Positions 54,138 to 61,791 of a DNA stretch of 64,000 nucleotides are shown here, in pieces. Position numbers and translations under genes: made by a program. The notes below the pieces were generated by a model, which did no database searches, was not told the origin of the DNA, and worked only from the letters and a program-made list of their open reading frames with translations. This stretch comes from Dyella_D sp052115385. GTDB taxonomy: Bacteria; Pseudomonadota; Gammaproteobacteria; Xanthomonadales; Rhodanobacteraceae. Within the stretch, counting starts at the first letter, position 1; every line of letters starts with the position of its first letter. The DNA lies in contig NZ_JBFRGP010000004.1 in the NCBI RefSeq assembly GCF_052115385.1, forward strand, positions 372,001-436,000, read 5' to 3'.

Positions 54138-55217
54138 ATGAAATTTGTCGACGAAGCCATCATCAAGGTCCTGGCCGGTGACGGCGGCAACGGATGCATC
54201 AGCTTCCGTCGCGAAAAATTCATTCCCTTCGGCGGTCCCGACGGCGGCGACGGCGGCAGCGGCGGCTCGGTGTGGCTGGTGGCCGACGAAGGCCTCAACA
54301 CCCTGGTCGACTTCCGCCACCAGCGCGCGTTCAAGGCGCAGCGCGGCGAGAACGGCATGGGCAGCGACATGTACGGCAAGGGTGGCGACGACACCGAGGT
54401 CCGCGTGCCGATCGGCACCGTGGTCACCAATGTCGACACCGACGAAATCATCGGCGACCTCACCGCCCACGGCCAGCGCCTGCTGGTGGCGCAGGGTGGC
54501 AAGGGCGGTCTGGGCAATATCCATTTCAAGAGCTCGGTGAACCGCGCGCCGCGCAAGTCCACCCCCGGCACGCCGGGCGAGGTGCGCGAGCTGAAGCTGG
54601 AGCTGAAGCTGCTGGCCGATGTCGGCCTGCTGGGCTTCCCCAACGCCGGCAAGTCCACCTTCATCCGCGCCGTGTCGGCCGCCACGCCGCGCGTGGCGGA
54701 CTACCCGTTCACCACCCTGCATCCGGGCCTGGGCGTGGTCAGCCTGGGGCCGGACCAGAGCTTCGTGATCGCCGACATCCCCGGCCTGATCGAGGGCGCC
54801 GCCGAAGGCGTGGGCTTAGGGATCCAGTTCCTGCGCCACGTCGCGCGCACGCGCCTGTTGCTGCATCTGGTAGACATCGCGCCGATCGACGGCGCCGACG
54901 TGGTCGAGCAGGTGCATGCGATCGAGCACGAGCTGCAGAAGTTCGACCCCGAGCTGCTCGACCGCCCGCGCTGGCTGGTGCTGAACAAGGCCGACATGCT
55001 GCCGGAGGACGAGCGCCAGGCGGTGGCCGAGGACATCGTGCAGCGCCTGGGCTGGAGCCAGCCCTGGTTCCTGGTCTCGGCGATCGCGCGCGACAACACC
55101 CTGGCGGTGTGCCAGCAGATCCAGCGCTTCTTCGAGGCGCAGCGCGAGGCGAACTCGGGCCGCAGCGACATGCTGCCGGGCGACGTGCGCCTGCGCGGGG
55201 AAGCACCGCGCGACTGA
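54138..55217 (+). CDS. obgE: GTPase ObgE/CgtA
   Basis: 359 residues from the ATG at 54138. The glycine-rich Obg fold covers about 1-158 (VLAGDGGNGCISFRREKF, GGPDGGDGGSGGSVWL). The G domain has G1 GFPNAGKSTF, G3 DIPGLIEG and G4 NKAD. ObgE links ribosome assembly with growth and stringent response. An upstream in-frame ATG at 54081 does not match the family. The operon-like jetABC genes start 49 bp after its stop with no terminator between. Confidence 0.97.
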   Translation: MKFVDEAIIKVLAGDGGNGCISFRREKFIPFGGPDGGDGGSGGSVWLVADEGLNTLVDFRHQRAFKAQRGENGMGSDMYGKGGDDTEVRVPIGTVVTNVDTDEIIGDLTAHGQRLLVAQGGKGGLGNIHFKSSVNRAPRKSTPGTPGEVRELKLELKLLADVGLLGFPNAGKSTFIRAVSAATPRVADYPFTTLHPGLGVVSLGPDQSFVIADIPGLIEGAAEGVGLGIQFLRHVARTRLLLHLVDIAPIDGADVVEQVHAIEHELQKFDPELLDRPRWLVLNKADMLPEDERQAVAEDIVQRLGWSQPWFLVSAIARDNTLAVCQQIQRFFEAQREANSGRSDMLPGDVRLRGEAPRD

Positions 55218-55266
55218 GCGCGGCGCGCCACGCCGTGTTCCGCGCCGCCAGGAGCCACCTCCACGC

Positions 55267-56736
55267 ATGAAGCTGCAAGCCCGCATCGCCGGTTACCGCC
55301 GGCTGCGCGAACTAGCCCTGTGGCGGCTGCTGGCCGCCGACCACGCGCCTGAACTGATCGGCCTGCTGCAGTCCCTGCTGCAGGACGGCGAGCGCCGGCT
55401 GCCCGCCTCGGCGCTGCACGAGCGCCTGCAGGATCACCTGGACACCATCAACGCCTCCGAGCTGCCCACCGAGCTGCCGCGCACCGCGCAGGCCTATGTG
55501 GCGCACTGGCTGGCGCAGGGTTATCTCGAACGCCGCCTGCCGGAAGGTTCGAGCGAAGAGGAATACGAGCTGTCGGCCCAGGCCGCGCAGGCCGTGCGCT
55601 TTATCGCGGCGCTGCACTCGCCGCGCCAGGCCGCCACCGAAAGCCGCCTCTCGCTGGTGATCCAGCAGCTGGTGCAGTTGGCGGAACAGACCGAGACCGA
55701 TCCCGCCGCGCGCCTGGACAGCCTGCTGGCCGAACGCGCGCGCCTGGATGCGGAGATCGAACGGGTAAGGAGCGGCAAGCTCGACACCGTCGGCGGCCAG
55801 CGCGCGCTGGAGCGCACGCGCGAAGTGATCCAGCTCGCCGATGAGCTGGCCGAGGATTTCCGCCGCGTGCGCGAGGATTTCGAACGCCTCAACCGCGAGT
55901 TCCGCGAACGCATCATCGACGACGAAGGCCAGCGCGGCGACCTGCTCGACAAGCTGTTCGAAGGCGTCGACGTGATCGCCGGCAGCGAGGCGGGCCGCAG
56001 CTTCGGCGCGTTCTGGAAACTGCTCAACGACGTCGAGCAGAGCAACCAGCTCGACGCGGCGATGGAAACCGTGCTCGCGCGCGGCTTCGCCCGCCGTCTG
56101 CAGCGCGAGGAACGCCAGCTGCTGCGCAGTTTCACCCGCGTGATGCTGGAACGCGGCGGCCAGGTGCACGACGTGATGCAGCACTTCGCGCGCAGCCTGC
56201 GCGGCTTCGTGCAGAGCCGCGGCTATCTGGAACAGCGCCGCCTGAATCAACTGCTCAAGCAGGCGCAGGCCGAAGCGCTGCAGTTGCGCGACGACATCGG
56301 TGCGCACCAGCGCCTGCCGCTGGAACTGCCGCTGACCGGCGCGCGCCTGCGTTCGCAGTCGCAATGGCGCCTGCACGATCCGCGGCACACACGGATCGAC
56401 GGGCGCATCGATCTGTCCGGTGCGGCTGCGATTTCGCTGGACAGCGTCGGCGCGCTGGTGGCGCAGTCGGAAATCAATTACCGCGGCCTGCGCCGCGATC
56501 TGCACGAACTGCTGCAGCACAAACCTCAGTTGTCGATCGGCGAGGTGCTCGCCGCGCGCCCGGCCGAACAGGGCCTGGGCAGCATCATCGGCTACCTGTC
56601 GCTGGCCACGCGCCACGGTGTGGTGGCCGAGGGCGAGCTGGAAGAAGTGTCGTGGCAGGGTGGCGACGGACAGTGGCGTCGCGCGCGCGTGCCGCTGGTG
56701 TGGTTCCTGGGAGAGAAACGCCATGAATTTGCATGA
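55267..56736 (+). CDS. jetA: DUF3375 protein, JetA/MksF-like kleisin subunit
   Basis: 489 residues. The DUF3375 pattern is clear: LALWRLLAADHAPELIGLLQ near the start, ESRLSLVIQQLVQLAEQTETDPAARL, a helical stretch ELAEDFRRVREDFERLNREF, and SEAGRSFGAFWKLL near 245. JetA/MksF/EptA are kleisin-type subunits that bridge the heads of an SMC-like ATPase in Wadjet and Mks/Ept complexes. AGGAG precedes the ATG. It overlaps jetB by 14 bp. It lies 49 bp after obgE, between core genes. Assignment to JetA rather than MksF is by DUF family; I recognise no nuclease domain. Confidence 0.88.
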   Translation: MKLQARIAGYRRLRELALWRLLAADHAPELIGLLQSLLQDGERRLPASALHERLQDHLDTINASELPTELPRTAQAYVAHWLAQGYLERRLPEGSSEEEYELSAQAAQAVRFIAALHSPRQAATESRLSLVIQQLVQLAEQTETDPAARLDSLLAERARLDAEIERVRSGKLDTVGGQRALERTREVIQLADELAEDFRRVREDFERLNREFRERIIDDEGQRGDLLDKLFEGVDVIAGSEAGRSFGAFWKLLNDVEQSNQLDAAMETVLARGFARRLQREERQLLRSFTRVMLERGGQVHDVMQHFARSLRGFVQSRGYLEQRRLNQLLKQAQAEALQLRDDIGAHQRLPLELPLTGARLRSQSQWRLHDPRHTRIDGRIDLSGAAAISLDSVGALVAQSEINYRGLRRDLHELLQHKPQLSIGEVLAARPAEQGLGSIIGYLSLATRHGVVAEGELEEVSWQGGDGQWRRARVPLVWFLGEKRHEFA

Positions 56737-57403
56737 AGCCGACGAGCTGGCCGTAATGGTGCCGCCTGTCGTGGACGCGACCGCCAAGGGCGCGCTGTTC
56801 GAAGGCGACACCGGCGTCTTGCCGCTGGAGGTGCGCCGCGTGCTGTGCCAGCTGCTGGCCGGACCGAGCATCGACGCCGGCCGCCACGCCACGCTGTGGC
56901 CGGTGCTGCTGCGCTACGAAGCCAGCCTGCATTCGCAGCTGTGCGAGCTGTTCCTGCAGCTGGTGATCGACCGCGAAGCCGGCGTCGCCTTCGTGCGCCA
57001 GGCCGACACCGGCGAGCTGGACACGCCGGTGCTGCTGCGCTCGCTGCCGCTGACCTTCATCGACACGGTGCTGCTGCTGCACCTGCGCCAGCAACTGCTG
57101 GAAGGCGAGGCGCAGGGGCGCCGCGCGGTGGTGGAAGAGGGCGCCTTGATCGATGCGCTGTCGGTCTACGAAAAAAATGTCTCCACCGACCGCGCCGGCT
57201 TCGCCAAGCGCGTCGCCGCGGCGATCGGCAAGCTGCGCGAGAGCCACGTGCTGGAACGCCTGCGCGGCAGCGAGGACCGCTACGAAGTCTCGCCGACCTT
57301 GAAGCTGCTGTTCTGTGCTGAGGACGTGCAGGCGCTGACCCAGGTCTATCGCGAGCTGCGCGGCGCGGACACGCTGCTGCAGGAGGGTGCGGATGAGCAG
57401 TAA
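56723..57403 (+). CDS. jetB: DUF4194 protein, JetB/MksE-like subunit
   Basis: 226 residues from the ATG at 56723, within the end of jetA. DUF4194 features are LPLEVRRVLCQLLAGPSIDA, RHATLWPVLLRYEASLHSQL, FLQLVIDREAGVAFVRQA and a winged-helix-like C-terminal part (ERLRGSEDRYEVSPTLKLLF). JetB/MksE (KITE-type) dimers bind the kleisin and help shape the DNA-entrapping chamber. It overlaps jetC by 11 bp, so all three genes are translationally coupled. Co-occurrence with jetA and jetC makes the call firm. Confidence 0.87.
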   Translation: MNLHEADELAVMVPPVVDATAKGALFEGDTGVLPLEVRRVLCQLLAGPSIDAGRHATLWPVLLRYEASLHSQLCELFLQLVIDREAGVAFVRQADTGELDTPVLLRSLPLTFIDTVLLLHLRQQLLEGEAQGRRAVVEEGALIDALSVYEKNVSTDRAGFAKRVAAAIGKLRESHVLERLRGSEDRYEVSPTLKLLFCAEDVQALTQVYRELRGADTLLQEGADEQ

Positions 57404-60400
57404 GGGCAAGGCGCCGGCGAAGAGCGCAGCGAGCAGCAAGCAAGCGGTGAAGACACCGAAGGCGAAGGCCAAGGGCGCCGGCAAGGCGCCGGTCGCCAAG
57501 GCGACACTAGTCAAGGCGAAAGCCGCCAAGGCGGCCGTTCCGGTCGAGCCAGCAACGCTTCCCGCATCTGCGGCGGCGACAAGCGTCGAAGCCCCCGCCG
57601 CGCGTCCTTCGAAAGCCAAGGCCGTCCGTCCCGCCGCGCCTTCGCTGTTCCTGTCCGACCTGCCGGACCCGCGCGACGAACAATTCCGCATGCGCCGCCT
57701 GCAGGTCTTCAACTGGGGCACCTTCAGCGGCCTGGTCGATATCCCGATCGCCGAGAAGGGCTTTCTGTTCGTCGGCCGCTCCGGCTCGGGCAAGTCCACC
57801 CTGCTCGACGCGATGTCCGCGTTGCTGGTGCCGCCGAGCCTGGTCGACTTCAACGCTGCCGCGCGCGAAGCGGACCGCAGCGGGCGCGACCGCAGCCTCG
57901 CCTCGTACGTGCGCGGCGCCTGGGCCGATCAGCACGACAGCGATTCCGGCGAGATCGCCACCCAGTACCTGCGCAAGGGCACGACCTGGTCCGCGCTGGC
58001 GCTGGAGTACCGCAATGCGCTGGGCGAGTCGGTCTCGCTGATCCGCCTGTTCTGGATCGCCGGCAACGGCTCGGCGGCGGCCGACGTGCGCAAGCACTAC
58101 ATGGTCACCGAGCGCGGCTTCGACGTTGCCAGGGACATGGACGGTTTCGACCTGGACCTGCGCCGCCTCAAGGCCAGGCTGGGCGACGAGGTGCATCACT
58201 TCGACGCCTTCGCCGGCTATGCGGAGCGCTTCCGCCGCCTGCTCGGCATCCACAACGACATGGCGCTGAAGCTGCTGCACAAGACGCAGTCGGCCAAAAA
58301 CCTGGGCGACCTCAATCATTTCCTGCGCGGCTTCATGCTGGAGGAACCGCAAACCTTCACCGCGGCGGACCGCCTGGTGGCGGATTTCGCCGAACTCGAT
58401 GCGGCACACAAGGCGGTGGTGATCGCGCGCGAGCAGGTGCAGACCCTGGCGCCGGCGCGCCAGTCCCACGACGAGCTGCAGGCGCTGCGCCGCCAGACCA
58501 GTGCGCTGCGCGAGCAGCAGCAAGGTGTGGACCTGTTCCGCGAGCAGCGCCGCCTGCGGCTGCTGGACGACCGCCGCGCCGAGCTCGAGGTGCTGGCACA
58601 GGGCCTGGAGGGCGAGCAGGCGCAGCGCAAGCAGGGGCTGGAGAACCACGACCGGCGCCTGGCCGATATGCAGCGCCAGCGCCGCGAGCAGGGTGGCGAC
58701 GCGGTCGATCAGCTCGAACGCGAACGCGGCCAGGTGCAGCGCGAACGCGACGAGCGCCTGCGCCGCCGCGACAAGCTGGACAGTGCCTGCCGCGAGCTGG
58801 GCTGGACCCTGCCGGGCACCGCGCGGGCGCTGGCCGAGCTGGCCGGGCAGGCGCGCGAGCTGGTCAGTGGCGTGCACAGCCAGGGCGGCGCGCTGGAAGA
58901 ACAGATGGACGCGATCAAGCGCGACAGCGGCCAGGCCGCGCAGCGCTTCGCCACCGTGCGCGCGGAAATCGATGCGCTGCAGAAGCATCCGTCCAATATT
59001 CCGGCGCCGGTCCAGGCCATGCGCGCGCGGCTGTGCCAGGAGCTGGGCTGGTCCGACAACGCCGTGCCGTTCGTCGGCGAGCTGCTGCAGGTAAAAGACG
59101 AATTCGCCCCCTGGCGCGGCGCGGTCGAACGCGTGCTGCACGGCTTCGCGCTGTCGCTGCTGGTCGACGAGTCGCAGTACGCGGCGGTGGCGGCGTGGAT
59201 CAACAAGACCCACCTGGGCGGCAAGCTGGTGTACTACCGTGTCGGCCGCGTGGAAGCCTTCGGCCAGCGCAAGCCGGATGGGCGTTCGCTGGTGCATCGG
59301 CTGGAATTGCGCGACCACGCGCATCGCCCCTGGCTGCAGGCCGAGCTGGCGCGGCGCTTCGACTATGCCTGCGTGGACAACGCCGCGGCGCTGCGCCAGG
59401 CCGATCGCGCGATCACCCGCGAAGGCCAGGTCAAGCATCCGGGTGACCGCTACGAGAAGGACGACCGCCGCGCCGTCGATGACCGCCGCCATTGGGTGCT
59501 GGGCTTCGACAATCGCGACAAGCTGGTGCTGTTCGAGCAGGAAGGCCGGGAGCTGGCGCAGTCCCTCGTGCGTACCGGCGACGCGCTGGCCGCACTGAAG
59601 GCGCAGCGCGAGCGCGAGGGCGACCGCCGCGTCGCCGCCGCCGCGTTCACCGGCATCGAATGGGAAGAGATCGATATCGCGCCCAAGCTGCAGCGCCTGG
59701 GCGATATCGAGGACCAGCTGCGGCAATTGAACGAAGGCGACGAAGGACTCAACGAACTCGGCCGCCGCCTGGATGCCGAGCGCGCGGCGCGCCAGCAAGC
59801 CGCCAAGGCCTTCGAGGAAACGGCCGCCGAGCGCATTGCGGTGGAACGCGAGCGCCGCGCTGTGGAAACCCAGCGCGAAGCCTGCGCGATGCGAGCGAGC
59901 GTCGCCGCGTTGACCCCGCTGCAACAGGAAGGCTTGCAGTCCCGCCTGCCGCTGCAGCCGCTGCTGTCGCTGGACAATATCGACAGCCAGTTCCGCGCGC
60001 TGGAACGCTCGCTGCACGAGGTGCTCGACGAGCAGGCCGAGCGCGATCACCGGCTGGTGCAGGCGGTGGAGGAATGCTTCCGCGCGTTCTGCCGCCGCTG
60101 GCCGCAGGACAGCGCGGACTTCACCCCGCGCATGGATTCCGCCGAAGGCTTCCTGGCCCGCCTGCGGCGCCTGGAACTGGATGGCCTGCCCAAGCACGAA
60201 GCACGCTTCTTCGAACTGCTGCAGAGCCAGAGCAAGCAGGACCTGCTGGTGCTGCAGAAACATATGACCGAGGCGCGCAAGTCGATCGGCCAGCGCATGG
60301 AAGAAGTCAACGAAAGCCTGGAGCGCGTGCCGTTCAACCGCGGCACCTTGCTGCAGATCGAGGTGAGCGACCGCGGCCTGCAGGAAGTGCGCGATTTCCA

Positions 60401-60986
60401 GGCCCAGCTGCGCGAGGTGCTGATGCAGCACCCGACCGAGGACCGCGAGCGCGCCGAGGCACAGTTCGGCGTGCTGCGCGGCCTGGTGCAACGGCTGGGC
60501 GCGCCGGACCCCGAGCTGCGCCGCTGGCGCGAGCAAGTGCTGGACGTGCGCCTGCATGTGGAATTCATCGGCGTGGAAATCGAGGCCGAGACGCGGCGCC
60601 AGGTCGAGGTCTACCGCAGCGGCGCGGGCAAGTCCGGCGGCCAGCGCCAGAAGCTGGCCACCACCTGCCTGGCGGCCGCGCTGCGCTACCAGCTCGGCGG
60701 CGACGACGGCCATCTTCCGCGCTATGCGCCGGTGGTGCTCGACGAAGCCTTCGACAAGGCCGACAACGAGTTCACCGCCCTGGCGATGAATATCTTCGAG
60801 AACTTCGGTTTCCAGATGGTGGTGGCGACACCGCTGAAATCGGTGATGACGCTGGAGCCGTTTATCGGCGGCGCGTGCTTCGTGGACATCAACGGGCGGC
60901 ACGACTCGGGTGTGCTGCTGATCGAGTACGACGCGGAGGAAAAGCGGCTGGCGTTGCCGGAGCGGGCGCGCGAGGCGGTGGCGTAG
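57393..60986 (+). CDS. jetC: SMC-like ATPase, JetC/MksB-like, with basic N-terminal tail
   Basis: 1197 residues. The head begins RMRRLQVFNWGTFSGLVDI; Walker A is VGRSGSGKST (about 127-136). Long charged coiled coils surround a central hinge-like domain (about 560-650: PFVGELLQVKDEFAPWRGAV, then HLGGKLVYYRVGRVEAFG). The C-terminal head has the signature GKSGGQRQKLATTCLAAALR and Walker B YAPVVLDEAFDKADNE (about 1110). JetC extrudes DNA loops in Wadjet systems. Unusually, residues 1-83 form a low-complexity tail with 13 lysines in the first 46 residues. The start at 57393 has AGGAGG upstream. No jetD gene follows. Confidence 0.9.
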   Translation: MSSKGKAPAKSAASSKQAVKTPKAKAKGAGKAPVAKATLVKAKAAKAAVPVEPATLPASAAATSVEAPAARPSKAKAVRPAAPSLFLSDLPDPRDEQFRMRRLQVFNWGTFSGLVDIPIAEKGFLFVGRSGSGKSTLLDAMSALLVPPSLVDFNAAAREADRSGRDRSLASYVRGAWADQHDSDSGEIATQYLRKGTTWSALALEYRNALGESVSLIRLFWIAGNGSAAADVRKHYMVTERGFDVARDMDGFDLDLRRLKARLGDEVHHFDAFAGYAERFRRLLGIHNDMALKLLHKTQSAKNLGDLNHFLRGFMLEEPQTFTAADRLVADFAELDAAHKAVVIAREQVQTLAPARQSHDELQALRRQTSALREQQQGVDLFREQRRLRLLDDRRAELEVLAQGLEGEQAQRKQGLENHDRRLADMQRQRREQGGDAVDQLERERGQVQRERDERLRRRDKLDSACRELGWTLPGTARALAELAGQARELVSGVHSQGGALEEQMDAIKRDSGQAAQRFATVRAEIDALQKHPSNIPAPVQAMRARLCQELGWSDNAVPFVGELLQVKDEFAPWRGAVERVLHGFALSLLVDESQYAAVAAWINKTHLGGKLVYYRVGRVEAFGQRKPDGRSLVHRLELRDHAHRPWLQAELARRFDYACVDNAAALRQADRAITREGQVKHPGDRYEKDDRRAVDDRRHWVLGFDNRDKLVLFEQEGRELAQSLVRTGDALAALKAQREREGDRRVAAAAFTGIEWEEIDIAPKLQRLGDIEDQLRQLNEGDEGLNELGRRLDAERAARQQAAKAFEETAAERIAVERERRAVETQREACAMRASVAALTPLQQEGLQSRLPLQPLLSLDNIDSQFRALERSLHEVLDEQAERDHRLVQAVEECFRAFCRRWPQDSADFTPRMDSAEGFLARLRRLELDGLPKHEARFFELLQSQSKQDLLVLQKHMTEARKSIGQRMEEVNESLERVPFNRGTLLQIEVSDRGLQEVRDFQAQLREVLMQHPTEDRERAEAQFGVLRGLVQRLGAPDPELRRWREQVLDVRLHVEFIGVEIEAETRRQVEVYRSGAGKSGGQRQKLATTCLAAALRYQLGGDDGHLPRYAPVVLDEAFDKADNEFTALAMNIFENFGFQMVVATPLKSVMTLEPFIGGACFVDINGRHDSGVLLIEYDAEEKRLALPERAREAVA

Positions 60987-61001
60987 GGATGGCGCTTGAA
61001 G

Positions 61002-61111
61002 CCCCTCTCCCGTCGGGAGAGGGGTTGGGGTGAGGGTACGGGCGGAGTGGGGCGCCGCACTCCGGCCGAACCCTCATCCGGCTGCCGCCACCTTCTCCCA
61101 AAGGGAGATGG
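61002..61111. repeat. Dispersed repeat, family C, copy 2
   Basis: Begins CCCCTCTCCCGTCGGGAGAG, then GGTTGGGGTGAGGGTACGGG and GGAGTGGGGCGCCGCACTCC, and ends with a TTCTCCCAAAGGGAGA palindrome. It matches the 47947-48101 copy over most of its length. It lies 15 bp after jetC. Confidence 0.85.
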
Positions 61112-61153
61112 ATTTCAGTTTGAAAACTGAGGAAGCGGCAAAACGCGCAAAAA

Positions 61154-61214
61154 CAAAAAGGCCGGCTTCCGCCAGCTCGATTCTTTACAAACAACAAAAA
61201 GGCCGGCTTCCGCC
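61154..61214. repeat. 20-bp direct repeat around the rpsT terminator
   Basis: CAAAAAGGCCGGCTTCCGCC occurs at 61154-61173 and again at 61195-61214 (41-bp period). Only the second copy is completed by GGCCTTTTC into a functional hairpin. Confidence 0.85.
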
Positions 61215-61221
61215 GGCCTTT
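61196..61221 (-). terminator. Rho-independent terminator of rpsT
   Basis: On the minus strand GGCCGGC, loop GGAA and GCCGGCC are followed by TTTTTG. The A5/T4 flanks also make it active for plus-strand transcripts leaving jetC. It lies 33 bp from the rpsT stop. Confidence 0.9.
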
Positions 61222-61253
61222 TCGCCAACCCGAATCGCGTAAGTAAAGCTGGC

Positions 61254-61517
61254 TTACGCCAGTTCGTGGATCTTCGCGTTCAGGCGGCTCTTGTGGCGAG
61301 CGGCCTTGTTCTTGTGGATCAGGCCGCGGGCGGCGTAGCGATCCATCACCGGCTGGGCGATAGCGAACGCCTCGACGGCGGCAGCCTTGTCCTTGGCCTC
61401 AATGGCCTTGGTGACCTTCTTGAGGGCGGTGCGCACCATGGAACGGGCGCTGACGTTGCGCAGGCGGCGCTGCTCAGACTGGCGCGCGCGCTTCTTCGCG
61501 GACTTGATGTTGGCCAA
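61254..61517 (-). CDS. rpsT: 30S ribosomal protein S20
   Basis: 87 residues starting MANIKSAKKRARQSEQRRLR, the typical bS20 opening, all-helical and basic; it binds 16S rRNA. Its ending KNKAARHKSRLNAKIHEL is conserved. It is divergent from murJ with a 274-bp gap. Its location between obgE/jetABC and murJ-ribF matches the rpsT-murJ-ribF cluster of gammaproteobacteria. Confidence 0.98.
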   Translation of the reverse strand: MANIKSAKKRARQSEQRRLRNVSARSMVRTALKKVTKAIEAKDKAAAVEAFAIAQPVMDRYAARGLIHKNKAARHKSRLNAKIHELA

Positions 61518-61791
61518 GGTAGAACTCCGGAATCGCTTTAGTGGGTTGGAAAAAGGCGGTGATTATGACGGTAATGAGCCGTTGCGTCAACAGCTTAGCC
61601 GCGCCGCGGCCCACATGGACGGGGCTGGCGGGCGGGGCGGTCGGGCATTCCCGTGAACAGAGCCGGGATTTTGCCACACCTGCGCTGTCTTCTGGCCTGT
61701 AGCGGCTGTCAAACTATGCGCTTTGCCGGCCTGCCGCCCGGGGCGCGGGGCCGGGCATCCATCCCATGACAAGAAAGGTACCGGCGCGCGC
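61518..61791. other. Divergent promoter region of rpsT and murJ
   Basis: This 274-bp gap should carry the rpsT promoter (minus) and the murJ promoter (plus). An A/T-richer part near 61530-61580 is the likely rpsT promoter area, but I cannot assign boxes with confidence. No gene or repeat is seen. Confidence 0.4.

Noticed and set aside
57507..60902. 1131-codon open frame antisense to jetC
   Set aside because: It mirrors the GC-rich coding pattern of jetC; the composition is typical of antisense shadows.
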